Below, piece after piece: positions 19,115 through 27,575 of a DNA stretch of 64,000 bases. Source of the DNA: Corynebacterium resistens DSM 45100 (GTDB lineage Bacteria; Actinomycetota; Actinomycetes; Mycobacteriales; Mycobacteriaceae); assembly GCF_000177535.2 (NCBI RefSeq), contig NC_015673.1, forward strand, positions 2,046,001-2,110,000, read 5' to 3'. Position numbers and translations under genes: made by a program. The notes under the pieces were generated by a model that made no database searches, was not told where the DNA came from, and saw only the letters and a program-made list of their open reading frames with translations. How positions within the stretch are numbered: the first letter of the stretch is position 1; the number at the start of each line of letters is the position of its first letter.

Positions 19115-20518
19115 CTATGCGCGAATTACAGCTAGTGCCTCAGCGACAATCGAATCGACTTCGTCGTTTGTGGGTGCTTCCACGTTGAGGCGCAAAAGAG
19201 GTTCGGTGTTAGAGGCGCGAACATTGAGCCACGCACCACCCTCCAGCTCGATGGTCACGCCATCGAGACGATCGACAGACTCAGTGCGGTCAGCAAACGC
19301 TTCCACAACAGCTTCTGTCCGGCCGGCCTGGTCAGCTACTTCGGAATTGATTTCACCAGAGGCTTGATAGAGCTCATAGGCACGTTTTAGCTCGGATAGA
19401 GGCTTATCCTGCCCACCCAAAGTGGCCAGAACGTGTAGCGCAGCGAGCATTCCAGAATCCGCGTTGAAGAAATCGCTGAAATAGTAGTGCGCGGAGTGCT
19501 CGCCACCGAATACCGCGTTGGACTCAGCCATTTGGGCCTTGATGAAGGAGTGACCCACGCGGGTACGCACTGGCGTTCCACCATGCTTTTTCACCAGCTC
19601 TGGCACAGATTTTGAGGTGATTAGGTTGTGAATGATGGTCGCGCCGGGGTTTGTCTCCAGGTAGCGTTCTGCAATCATCGCGCAGATGGTCGACGGGGAT
19701 ACGGCCTCGCCGTTCTCGTCAACGATGAAGCAACGATCCGCATCACCGTCAAATGCGATACCCAAATCGGCACCCACTTCAACTGTGAACTTTTGCAGGT
19801 CCACGAGGTTCTTAGGGTCCAAGGGATTAGCTTCGTGATTGGGGAAGTTTCCATCCAATTCGAAATACAAGTCATGCAGTTGCAGCGGAAGGCCCTCGAA
19901 CACCGCTGGCACGGTCAGGCCACCCATGCCATTTCCAGCATCTACTGCCACGGTTAGTGGACGAATATCGAGCTCAACCAGATCCTTGAGGAAGGCCGCG
20001 TATCCCACAAGAGCATCCTCAGTACTGTGCTTGCCAACTTCCCCTTCGAAACCCGGAACTCCATTGACCAGTTCTTCGGAAATGCGTTGCAGACCCGAAT
20101 CTTGCCCCACGGGACGAGCGCCTGCGCGGCACAGCTTAATGCCGTTGTATTTCGCCGGGTTATGTGAAGCCGTGAACATGGCGCCTGGGCAATCCTTGAT
20201 GCCGGAGGCGTAATACAGCTCGTCAGTGCTGCACAAGCCGATCCCGATTGTATCTAGACCTTGGCCGTTGATGCCCTCTGCGAACGCTTTCGCCAACGCT
20301 GGCGAGCTATCGCGCATATCGTAGCCCACGACTACGGTGGTTGCACCTTCTTCACGCATCAGGCGAGCGAAGGCCGCACCGACTGCAGCTACAAATTTTT
20401 CATTGAGCTGACCAGCTGCTTCACCTACCACGGCGCGAACATCGTAGGCCTTGATCATGGCTGCGACATCTTCGCGTGACCATGTTCCGTACTGTTCAGT
20501 TGCCTGGGAGTCCGTCAT
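19115..20518 (-). CDS. Phosphomannomutase/phosphoglucomutase
   Basis: Converts mannose-6-phosphate to mannose-1-phosphate. The phosphoserine loop is MFTASHNPAKYNGIK, the metal loop is DLGIAFDGDADRCFIVDE, and the sugar-binding loop is GGEHSAHYYFSDFF. The C-terminal phosphate loop is RASNTEPLLRLNVEA. ATG 20518 follows AAGGAC and gives a normal 467-aa enzyme; a longer frame to 20617 adds 33 residues without homology. Its position between manA and whiB2 matches Rv3257c (PmmA/ManB). Confidence 0.94.
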   Translation of the reverse strand: MTDSQATEQYGTWSREDVAAMIKAYDVRAVVGEAAGQLNEKFVAAVGAAFARLMREEGATTVVVGYDMRDSSPALAKAFAEGINGQGLDTIGIGLCSTDELYYASGIKDCPGAMFTASHNPAKYNGIKLCRAGARPVGQDSGLQRISEELVNGVPGFEGEVGKHSTEDALVGYAAFLKDLVELDIRPLTVAVDAGNGMGGLTVPAVFEGLPLQLHDLYFELDGNFPNHEANPLDPKNLVDLQKFTVEVGADLGIAFDGDADRCFIVDENGEAVSPSTICAMIAERYLETNPGATIIHNLITSKSVPELVKKHGGTPVRTRVGHSFIKAQMAESNAVFGGEHSAHYYFSDFFNADSGMLAALHVLATLGGQDKPLSELKRAYELYQASGEINSEVADQAGRTEAVVEAFADRTESVDRLDGVTIELEGGAWLNVRASNTEPLLRLNVEAPTNDEVDSIVAEALAVIRA

Positions 20519-20642
20519 TATGCAGGTTGTCCTTAAGAAAGCGTTTGGGTTTGCGTTGTCGAAATGTGCCCCGGCTGGGGGCTTGGCCGCAAAGGCCAGG
20601 AAGTTGCACTTTGGCACTTCAAAGTTTTCAGCTATGTGAAGT

Positions 20643-21074
20643 CTAGCGCTTAGGTGTCACTGTGCGGAGGTGCCTACGCGGACCGCGAGTAGGAAGATTG
20701 CGCTTGGCTGGGTGGTGCCCCGTTGGTTGAGGCAAGTCTTCCCGTCGCGTAATTCGTGGGGCAGCCGACGTGTTCTGCTCGGCATCCCTTTCGGTTTCAC
20801 TGTCGTGAGCCTGTTGCACCGCGTGCGCCAATGCGAGCAGCTCATCCTCATCGGCTTCATCGCTGACGTCGATGGGCTCGTCATTGAATTCAAGAGTCCA
20901 CCCCTGCGGCACTGTGGTTCGCCTAGCGTGGCTATCGCACAGATCCCAGCGGTGTGGATTGCCACCCACTTGTAATGGACCGACGATAGCCCGTTGCTCA
21001 GAGTAGTTAAACTCCAAGGTCGCCACGGCGGGCTTCGAGCAGCCTGGGCGAGAACATTGTCGGATGAAAGTCAC
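20643..21074 (-). CDS. DUF3499 family protein
   Basis: The protein starts MTFIRQCSRPGCSKPAVATLEFNY, with CSRPGCSKPA typical of DUF3499, and continues with a WDLCDSHARRTTVPQGW block. C7, C12 and C47 with neighbouring His could form a zinc site. The last 60 residues are basic, low complexity and probably disordered. It is conserved in Actinobacteria beside pmmA/whiB2; function unknown. It is divergent from the Rv3259-like gene. Confidence 0.85.
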   Translation of the reverse strand: MTFIRQCSRPGCSKPAVATLEFNYSEQRAIVGPLQVGGNPHRWDLCDSHARRTTVPQGWTLEFNDEPIDVSDEADEDELLALAHAVQQAHDSETERDAEQNTSAAPRITRREDLPQPTGHHPAKRNLPTRGPRRHLRTVTPKR

Positions 21075-21099
21075 GCCCAGTATTCTAGCTTGTGTGGTC

Positions 21100-21105
21100 T
21101 AGACT
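21100..21105 (+). promoter_or_regulatory. -10 box TAGACT for a leaderless start at 21114
   Basis: TAGACT lies eight bases before the ATG, so transcription would begin at or within a base or so of the start codon. Confidence 0.6.
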
Positions 21106-21113
21106 ATTGACCC

Positions 21114-21575
21114 ATGGGACATGACACGCGGGTAAGGCGAGATCCACGGGGCCGGGGCATGCGCGGAATCTTCTTGCCCGAGCTTCCCCGCTACAAGACA
21201 CGCTCAGAGCTCTTCGATGCGCGCGTCCTCGATGCTTACCAGCCACTTTACGAGCGTTTTGAACACGAGTTGGCGGGTTTAGATGTTGCTATCGACATCG
21301 TTCCCCGCATGCGCCTAAACGCGGGCCACACCCACTGGCCAGATGACGTAGTCGCCGTGGGCCCCGTTCCCCTAGGTCGTCTGGTGCCCGCGGGTGTAGA
21401 CCATGCGGGCCAGCCTACTCGGCCACGGCTGATTATCTTTCGACGCCCCGTCGAACAGCGAGCCAAGTCACCCTTCGAACTCCAGGAACTACTGACCTTA
21501 ATCCTCACCAAGCTCATTGCGGTGTACTTGAACGTCAGCCCAGAAACCATTGATCCGCAGTTCACTTGGGAATAG
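21114..21575 (+). CDS. Rv3259-like metallopeptidase-family protein without HExxH
   Basis: The 153-aa protein aligns in outline with actinobacterial 'metallopeptidase family' (zincin-like, DUF1025-type) proteins encoded beside whiB2, such as Rv3259. RPRLIIFRRPVEQRAKSPFELQELL matches the strand and helix that normally precede the zinc-binding helix. The expected HExxH is replaced by ILTKLIAVYL, so catalysis is doubtful. A -10 box immediately upstream points to a leaderless mRNA. Probably a structural or regulatory relic of a peptidase fold. Confidence 0.65.
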   Translation: MGHDTRVRRDPRGRGMRGIFLPELPRYKTRSELFDARVLDAYQPLYERFEHELAGLDVAIDIVPRMRLNAGHTHWPDDVVAVGPVPLGRLVPAGVDHAGQPTRPRLIIFRRPVEQRAKSPFELQELLTLILTKLIAVYLNVSPETIDPQFTWE

Positions 21576-21621
21576 CACCAGCACACTCCCGGCACTTCGC
21601 CGCGGTGATCTGGAACCTAAT

Positions 21622-21690
21622 CACAACAACGGCAAACACCATTAGAACGGTAAAGCGCCGCCACAACAGCCCAAAACACCATCGCAACGG
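21622..21690. repeat. Imperfect 29-base direct repeat, 40-bp period
   Basis: Two copies beginning CACAACA at 21622 and 21662 match at about 22 of 29 positions (CAAACACCAT and ..CAACGG blocks). They lie in the convergent gap between the Rv3259-like gene and whiB2. Further CAACGG words follow at about 21685 and 21704. Confidence 0.5.
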
Positions 21691-21765
21691 CTGGGAAGGT
21701 TCGCAACGGCGAAGAAAGCTAACGCGGCAATGGGGCGCGATGCTGTAGATCGGCTGCTAGTTCGG

Positions 21766-22131
21766 CTAGCCCAAGCGCTTCTTTAGACGACGGCGCTCAC
21801 GTTCGGAAAGCCCACCCCAAATCCCAAAGCGCTCGTCGTGCTCTAATGCATATTCCAAGCATTCATCGCGCACGCCACAAGCTTGGCAGATGCGCTTAGC
21901 TTCACGGGTGGAACCACCCTTTTCCGGAAAGAATGCCTCCGGATCGGTCTGCGCACACAGCGCTTGTTCTTGCCAGTCCTGCTCTACGGCATCGAAAAGC
22001 AGATCAAAGTCTTGAGTCAGATCGAATAGGTTGCGCTTTGGTGCATTACTTTCCACGTCAGTCTCCCGCTCCACTGCTACGGAGCCATCAGCGAAGAGGC
22101 CGCTCACGGCCGATTCAACTGATTTATCCAC
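21766..22131 (-). CDS. WhiB-family iron-sulfur regulator, WhiB2/WhcD type
   Basis: WhiB proteins bind a 4Fe-4S cluster and act with sigma factor A; WhiB2 (WhmD, WhcD) controls division and septation. The four cysteines lie in ALCAQTDPEAFF and RICQACGVRDECLEYA (C-Xn-C-X2-C-X5-C). They are followed by the GIWGG turn and a basic tail RERRRLKKRLG. The N-terminal 50 residues are variable. The start is GTG with AGGAG six bases upstream. Position between pmmA and the GDP-mannose pyrophosphorylase gene matches Rv3260c (WhiB2). Confidence 0.93.
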   Translation of the reverse strand: MDKSVESAVSGLFADGSVAVERETDVESNAPKRNLFDLTQDFDLLFDAVEQDWQEQALCAQTDPEAFFPEKGGSTREAKRICQACGVRDECLEYALEHDERFGIWGGLSERERRRLKKRLG

Positions 22132-22641
22132 AGTGGTCTCCTAACTGCGCGTCCTACACGTTTGGCGGTCGGCAATCTAGCTAGCACGCTAACTTTTACG
22201 CCACCGCCACTTCCCCATGATGAGGAACACGACTTATCTGCACGGTCATTACTACAGTGAAGATTACACACTGGTAATTACATTGCGTCAAGCTTTAGAA
22301 AAGTTACCCGCACCTCACCTGTAACAGAAACCTCAGACGTAACAAATGAACCCGCCAACAAAGCTGCCATAGATATTCAACCGCCACGACATAGGGAGCT
22401 TGAACTCACGGAAAGCACAATATCTGGTACCAAAACTCAATATGAGGTTGATACACCACAAGATATTGAAAATATTCTGGGAATTCTCTGCCTAAGAACA
22501 ATTTCGCCCCACACATGCACCCATCTGCTGGCAACGGGGGCGTCAAAACAAAAAGGTTTCAGCCAAGCAAGCCTTGAGCCGGCACTAACGCCACACGCCG
22601 GCTACCGAAGCGGGGACAAGATCCCCGCAGGCAACTATCCG
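22132..22641. other. 510-base AT-richer spacer with a possible decayed gene
   Basis: No intact gene was found. A 35-codon ATG frame (22217-22324, beginning MMRNTTYLHGHYYSEDY) is followed, in another frame, by an open stretch from 22261 past the end of the spacer that has no ATG/GTG/TTG within it. The predicted peptide of that stretch looks protein-like (VTETSDVTNEPANKAAI, ELELTESTISGTKTQYEV). A single frameshift would join the two. The right end holds the terminator of the GDP-mannose pyrophosphorylase gene. M. tuberculosis carries fbiA/fbiB at this place. Confidence 0.4.
22541..22628 (-). terminator. Compound terminator after the GDP-mannose pyrophosphorylase gene
   Basis: On the minus strand, 14 bases after the stop, there is a GCGGGGA/TCCCCGC hairpin (22610-22628). 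It is followed by a GCCGGC…GCCGGC hairpin (about 22577-22601) and then CCTTTTTGTTTT. The arrangement fits factor-independent termination. Confidence 0.6.
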
Positions 22642-23748
22642 CTAGACGTCCGAGCTAAAACGCAGGCCGCCATCTGGGATTTGCACACCGGGCCACACAC
22701 GAGCTCCGCCGAGGAGTTCGCAGCGCGCGCCGATAACTGCACCTTCACCAATAACGCAATCCACCAGATGCGCGCGGGCACCGATCCGAGCGCCAGGTGC
22801 AACCACACAACGCTCCAAGGTTGCACCGGCTTCAATCTGGACCCCGTCGAGGACAACTGAGGTATCGATACGCACACCCGCACCGATTTCCGCACCGCGG
22901 CCGATAACGGTACCGCCCAATAGCAGCGCTCCCCCGGCAATAGCACTGGATTCATCCACCAGCGCTTCACCGTGACGGCCCTGAATCAACGGCGAAGGTG
23001 CGATGCCACGCACCAAATCCGATGAACCCCGAACGAAATCAGCCGGAGTACCCATATCCCGCCAGTAGGCCTGATCCACGTGCCCGAACACCCGCTTACC
23101 CTGTTCCAACAGCCCCGGGAATACTTCCCGCTCCACAGATACCGGACGTCCGGCTGGGATTTGCTCGATGATGTTGCGGTTGAAAACGTAGGAGCCGGCG
23201 TTGATCTGATCGGTAGGTGGATCCTCGGTCTTCTCTAGGAAGGCCGTGACACGACCGTTGGAATCTGTGGGCACACAGCCGAATGCACGTGGATCGCTCA
23301 CACGCAGTAGGTGCAAGGTGACATCAGCTTCTTGCTCAACGTGCGTGCGGAGCACCTCTCCTAAGTCAGTACCGCCGAGCACATCACCATTGAAAATCAT
23401 TGCCCGGTCATGGCGCAGGTGGCTGGCGACGTTTCGGATGCCACCACCCGTACCAAGTGGCTCATCCTCAACGACGTACTCAATCTCCAGCCCAAGTTCC
23501 GAACCGTCACCAAAGTGTTCTTCGAAAACTTCTGCCTTAAACGACGTGCCAAGCACCACATGCTTCATACCGGCTTCCTTGATACGCGCCAGAAGGTGCT
23601 CTAGGAAGGGCGCGCCAGCGACTGGGAGCATGGGCTTAGGGGTGGCGTTCGTCAAGGGTCGCAGCCGAGTGCCCTTGCCACCAACCAGAATCACGGCATC
23701 CGTGTTCTCAGCAAGTTCCTGCGTCGCGACCTGGCGATCTGCAACCAT
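22642..23748 (-). CDS. Mannose-1-phosphate guanylyltransferase (GDP-mannose pyrophosphorylase)
   Basis: Makes GDP-mannose from mannose-1-phosphate and GTP. The nucleotidyltransferase signature is AVILVGGKGTRLRPLTNATPKPMLPVAG (residues about 18-45), and the metal-binding Asp lies in IFNGDVLGGTD. The C-terminal third is a left-handed beta-helix of hexapeptides (GRGAEIGAGVRIDTSVVL, APGARIGARAHLVDCVIG). The 368-aa length is normal. It follows wbbL and rmlD on the same strand, as Rv3264c does. Confidence 0.93.
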   Translation of the reverse strand: MVADRQVATQELAENTDAVILVGGKGTRLRPLTNATPKPMLPVAGAPFLEHLLARIKEAGMKHVVLGTSFKAEVFEEHFGDGSELGLEIEYVVEDEPLGTGGGIRNVASHLRHDRAMIFNGDVLGGTDLGEVLRTHVEQEADVTLHLLRVSDPRAFGCVPTDSNGRVTAFLEKTEDPPTDQINAGSYVFNRNIIEQIPAGRPVSVEREVFPGLLEQGKRVFGHVDQAYWRDMGTPADFVRGSSDLVRGIAPSPLIQGRHGEALVDESSAIAGGALLLGGTVIGRGAEIGAGVRIDTSVVLDGVQIEAGATLERCVVAPGARIGARAHLVDCVIGEGAVIGARCELLGGARVWPGVQIPDGGLRFSSDV

Positions 23749-24004
23749 CGTCCAATTCAGCCTTTCATTCGAAGTCTTCGTGGCCGGGCGTCGTTACTCC
23801 GGTGGCAGCTACGCCACCTGACTAGCTACCCAACTTTTATGGGATCGGCGAGTGTAGTTTCGCTCTAGCCACAATTGCTCGACACGAACACTAGTTCCTG
23901 TTCCCAACAACGCTGGGGCTCCACGCCGGAGCGTCGGGGAAATTGTTATCGAAACTTCATTTCAATGATCGCCGCAGGGGCAAAATGGCTAGCACAACCG
24001 AGAC

Positions 24005-24889
24005 CTACACAGGTTCCCTGCGCGCCAATGCGATAGCCAGCGCCAACCTTCCCCGCAGCGCGAGCCCTAGCTTCAAGGCAACACGCAACGGAGCTTTCAC
24101 TGCTCCCGGATTGCGGTCAGCCAAAAACCGGTATGCACTTTTGTGGTGGGCAGGCAACACAATATCGGGATGCTTGCCCGCCGAATGACCCTTGGCATGA
24201 GTGATTCGTGCTTCTGGCGTGTAGATATTCAGCCAGCCGGCCTTCCCGAGGCGATCCCCCAGGTCCACGTCCTCCATGTACATGAAGTAGCGCTCATCGA
24301 ACCCACCAATGGATTCGAAAGCGCTCCAACGCATCAAAAGGCAAGAACCAGAAAGCCAACCGGTCACCTTCTCATGTGTCATATCCGCATCAGCAAGGTA
24401 GCGCTTCGTCCACGGATTACCCGGCCAAATCGGCCCCAACAAGGCGTGGCCAATTCCGCTGCCCAGTTCGGGAACGCGACGCGCGGAAGGATATATACCA
24501 CCATCTGGCTCATCAATGCGTGGGCCCACAGCCCCGGCACGAGGGTTCTCCCGCGCAACTTCGAGCATCTTGTCGATAGCGCTAGGCTGGAAAACCACAT
24601 CGGGGTTAGCGATTACGAAAAACTCATCGTCAACCGTCCCGTTCGCACGCGCTTCACGTAGCCATCGTGCGCCGAAGTTCATGCCAGCGCCGTATCCAAC
24701 GTTTCCACCGGAGTACACCAGTTCAGCCAAGCCTTGTGCTTCGGCAGCCTCTGGGGCGCCATCGGTGGAGCCGTTATCGACCATCACCACATGCGTGCCT
24801 TGGGAAGCTGCCGTTGGCGTGGATGCCAAAAACTTCCCCAAGTACTCGCCCGGGGAAAAGGTGACGGTAATGATCGCAATCGGTGCCAT
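24005..24889 (-). CDS. wbbL: Rhamnosyltransferase WbbL, arabinogalactan linker
   Basis: GT2-family enzyme that transfers rhamnose from dTDP-rhamnose to decaprenyl-PP-GlcNAc, building the linker between peptidoglycan and arabinogalactan. The GT-A motifs are VVMVDNGSTDG and VIANPDVVFQP. The acceptor-side motif GWLSGSCLLMRWSAFESIGGFDERYFMYMEDVDLG is highly diagnostic of WbbL. The C-terminal helix is basic and amphipathic. It starts six bases after the rmlD stop. It is essential in mycobacteria (Rv3265c). Confidence 0.93.
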   Translation of the reverse strand: MAPIAIITVTFSPGEYLGKFLASTPTAASQGTHVVMVDNGSTDGAPEAAEAQGLAELVYSGGNVGYGAGMNFGARWLREARANGTVDDEFFVIANPDVVFQPSAIDKMLEVARENPRAGAVGPRIDEPDGGIYPSARRVPELGSGIGHALLGPIWPGNPWTKRYLADADMTHEKVTGWLSGSCLLMRWSAFESIGGFDERYFMYMEDVDLGDRLGKAGWLNIYTPEARITHAKGHSAGKHPDIVLPAHHKSAYRFLADRNPGAVKAPLRVALKLGLALRGRLALAIALARREPV

Positions 24890-24895
24890 GTCAGG

Positions 24896-25777
24896 TCACC
24901 ATACAGCAGCTTTTGATTCCAACGTTTCACGCCACGCAGGCAGCTTTGGTAACCCGCAGCGCTCCCATTCGTCCAAGCTCAACACAGAATTCGCTGGTCG
25001 TTGAGCCGGCGTGGGATACTCGCTAGTGGAAATCGGGGTTACTCGTTCAGGATCATGGCCGCTAACGCGGAAGATTTCCCGCGCAAACTCACACCAATTT
25101 GTCGGCTGACCGCTACCTGTAGCATGCAACACGCAGGGCAATGTCTCACCTTCGTTTAAGGCCTCTGCCACTTCTTTGAGTGCCGACGCCACCACGGCCG
25201 CGTGACTCGGGCGGCCGAATTGATCGTTCACTACTTTCGGATCCACGCCTTGCTGGGCAAGGCGCAACATCGTGGTGGCAAAGTCTTTTCCAGGATGCTC
25301 CGGCCCACTATAAACCCAAGCGGTGCGCACAACATGCCCTCCCGCTTCAATGACAGCACGTTCGCCGGCAGCTTTTGCGCGTCCATACGCGTTAACCGGG
25401 TTGGTGGGATGATGTGGGTGATATTCCTGCCCAGTGGGGAGCTCCCCACCAAAGACGTAGTCGGTTGAAACATGAACCATGGGGATACCGAGTCGCTGGC
25501 AATGCTGAGCCACCCAGCCGGGAGCAACTGCGTTGACCTGGTTATTGAAAACTTCCCCGGTTTCACTTTCCGCCTCGTCGACAGCCGTGAACGCAGCACA
25601 GTTGATGAGTGCGGCGGGGCGGGAAGTTGGCGTCGAAAAAGAAGAAAAGAACTGTTCCACGCTAAGTCGTGATGAAAGATCGACTTGCGAGCGATCGACA
25701 GGCAAAGCAGCGGAGCCCAGTTGTTGGGCCAGAAAGCTTCCCACTTGACCTTTAGATCCGAGCACGACGAATGTCAT
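24896..25777 (-). CDS. rmlD: dTDP-4-dehydrorhamnose reductase
   Basis: Last step of dTDP-L-rhamnose synthesis, supplying WbbL. The NAD(P)-binding motif is VVLGSKGQVGSFLA. The SDR catalytic residues are in MVHVSTDYVFGG and NAYGRAKAAGE (Tyr-x3-Lys). ATG 25777 follows a GGAAGG ribosome-binding site; three further in-frame codons upstream are unlikely to be used. It is operonic with wbbL. Confidence 0.94.
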   Translation of the reverse strand: MTFVVLGSKGQVGSFLAQQLGSAALPVDRSQVDLSSRLSVEQFFSSFSTPTSRPAALINCAAFTAVDEAESETGEVFNNQVNAVAPGWVAQHCQRLGIPMVHVSTDYVFGGELPTGQEYHPHHPTNPVNAYGRAKAAGERAVIEAGGHVVRTAWVYSGPEHPGKDFATTMLRLAQQGVDPKVVNDQFGRPSHAAVVASALKEVAEALNEGETLPCVLHATGSGQPTNWCEFAREIFRVSGHDPERVTPISTSEYPTPAQRPANSVLSLDEWERCGLPKLPAWRETLESKAAVW

Positions 25778-25874
25778 ACGCGCCACACCTTCCCGTTGCA
25801 GTTAAGGTTTTTGGGCAGACTGCGCGTAAAGTGTACGCGAACCAGCCCACCCTGCTACCCGCGAGAGTACGTCA

Positions 25875-27557
25875 ATGAACCACGACAACCGTCCGCGCCG
25901 CTCCCGTCATATTCAGGCCGCACCGACGGGACCCGAAGCCAGGCAGATCGGTCCTCGACCTGCTCGTGGCGTGCTGGCTGCTGTCTCCGCAGCGCTGCTG
26001 GCATTTACCGGCGTGGGTTACGCGACGATCGGCAATCTCAATGACGATCTTGCGGAGGCCAACAACCTGGATCTCGGGAATAGCCCCGACGGCGCAACGG
26101 ACATTCTGCTGGTAGGAGTGGACTCCCGTACCGATGCCAAAGGCAACCCACTGAGCCAACGCGAAATCGACATGCTGCGCGCGGGTGAGGAGCAAGCCAC
26201 CAATACGGACACGATGATTTTGATTCGTGTGCCCAACGATGGCAGCTCAGCCACCGCGGTTTCCCTTCCGCGTGACACCTATGTCAAGACTCCCGATCAG
26301 GGAAACATGAAGCTCAATGGTGTTTACGGCACAGCGAAGTTCGAGAAGCAACAAGCCCTTGAACAGGGTGGTGAAAGCGATAAATCTAAAATCGATCGCG
26401 ACTCGACTGAGGCCGGGCGTAAGGCTTTGATTTCCACGGTGGCTGACCTCACGGGCATCACCGTTGACCATTACGCGGAGATCGGCTTGTTGGGCTTCGT
26501 GCTGCTGACGGATGCCGTCGGCGGTGTAGATGTGTGCCTAAATAAAGCGGTGGACGAGCCCTTGTCCGGGGCGAAGTTCCCCAAAGGCCAGCAACGATTG
26601 TCTGGCCCGGATGCCTTGAGCTTCGTTCGTCAGCGCCACGAGCTTCCCCGTGGTGACCTTGACCGCATCACTCGTCAGCAGGCCTATATGGCTTCCTTGA
26701 CCAGCCAGATCCTGAGTTCCAAGACCTTGACGAACCCATCTGCAATTTCCAAGATCAATAACGCTGTACAGCGTTCCGTGGTTTTGGATGAAGGGTGGGA
26801 TGTCATGGGGTTGGCCACCCAGATGCAAAACCTTTCTGGTGGCAACGTGAAATTCCAGACCATTCCTGTGACCTCCATCGACGGCACCGGCGATAACGGC
26901 GAGTCCATCGTCACCGTGAATACCAAGAAGGTGCACGGTTTCTTCGATGACCTATTGGGTTCCAAGGAAGAAAACCAGCCCGAGAAGACTGAAGAGAAGA
27001 AAGCCCTTACCGATTACAAGCCCGAGGACTACACCGTCTCCGTCAGCAACGCGAGCGAGATCGGCGGCCTTGCAGGTCGTGTTTCCAAGCTCACCACCGA
27101 CTACGGCTATAAGAAGGGCAAGGTAGGCAATTCCCCTCAGGCTGGTGTTTCCGAATCCCAGGTCAACGCCAAAGACGAAAACGATCCAGCTGCCCGCGCT
27201 CTGGCCAAGCAGCTGGGTGGTTTGAAGGTCGTCGAGGATCCTTCTTTGGGAGACAAAGAGCTCTCTGTAACCTTGTCCGGTACTTATTCCGGACCGGGGG
27301 TCATCGATGGCTCTGCCGAACTACTCAAGCCGGACGATCCCAATGTAGGAACGCTCACGCCAGGAATGAAAGATCTGGACGGCGACGGAATTCCAGACGG
27401 CGATTCAAATTCTGGCACTGCCACCGATGGAAGTTCGAATGGAAAGAATTCCGGGGACGATTCCAAGGTCGTGGGCCAAGAGGGCACGGTTGGATTGGGC
27501 GAAAAGGACAAGAAGCCCATCGATGCCGGTGGCGACGGCCCCATGTGCGTGAATTAA
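25875..27557 (+). CDS. LytR-CpsA-Psr (LCP) family cell-wall ligase with LytR_C domain
   Basis: LCP enzymes attach arabinogalactan to peptidoglycan in corynebacteria (LcpA). After a basic N-terminus comes a transmembrane helix (about 31-51). The LCP catalytic domain spans about 70-270, with DILLVGVDSRTD, NTDTMILIRVPNDG, SLPRDTYV and the Arg-rich FVRQRHELPRGDLDRITRQQ. A LytR_C domain lies at about 345-435. The C-terminal 80 residues are Gly/Ser/Asp-rich with a calcium-loop-like DLDGDGIPDG. It is divergent from rmlD, matching the Rv3266c/Rv3267 arrangement. Confidence 0.93.
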   Translation: MNHDNRPRRSRHIQAAPTGPEARQIGPRPARGVLAAVSAALLAFTGVGYATIGNLNDDLAEANNLDLGNSPDGATDILLVGVDSRTDAKGNPLSQREIDMLRAGEEQATNTDTMILIRVPNDGSSATAVSLPRDTYVKTPDQGNMKLNGVYGTAKFEKQQALEQGGESDKSKIDRDSTEAGRKALISTVADLTGITVDHYAEIGLLGFVLLTDAVGGVDVCLNKAVDEPLSGAKFPKGQQRLSGPDALSFVRQRHELPRGDLDRITRQQAYMASLTSQILSSKTLTNPSAISKINNAVQRSVVLDEGWDVMGLATQMQNLSGGNVKFQTIPVTSIDGTGDNGESIVTVNTKKVHGFFDDLLGSKEENQPEKTEEKKALTDYKPEDYTVSVSNASEIGGLAGRVSKLTTDYGYKKGKVGNSPQAGVSESQVNAKDENDPAARALAKQLGGLKVVEDPSLGDKELSVTLSGTYSGPGVIDGSAELLKPDDPNVGTLTPGMKDLDGDGIPDGDSNSGTATDGSSNGKNSGDDSKVVGQEGTVGLGEKDKKPIDAGGDGPMCVN

Positions 27558-27562
27558 CGCGC

Positions 27563-27568
27563 TAGTCT
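27563..27568 (+). promoter_or_regulatory. -10 box TAGTCT for a leaderless start at 27576
   Basis: TAGTCT lies seven bases before ATG 27576, only six bases after the LCP stop. The downstream gene could therefore be transcribed independently of the LCP gene. Confidence 0.55.
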
Positions 27569-27575
27569 AGTCGGC

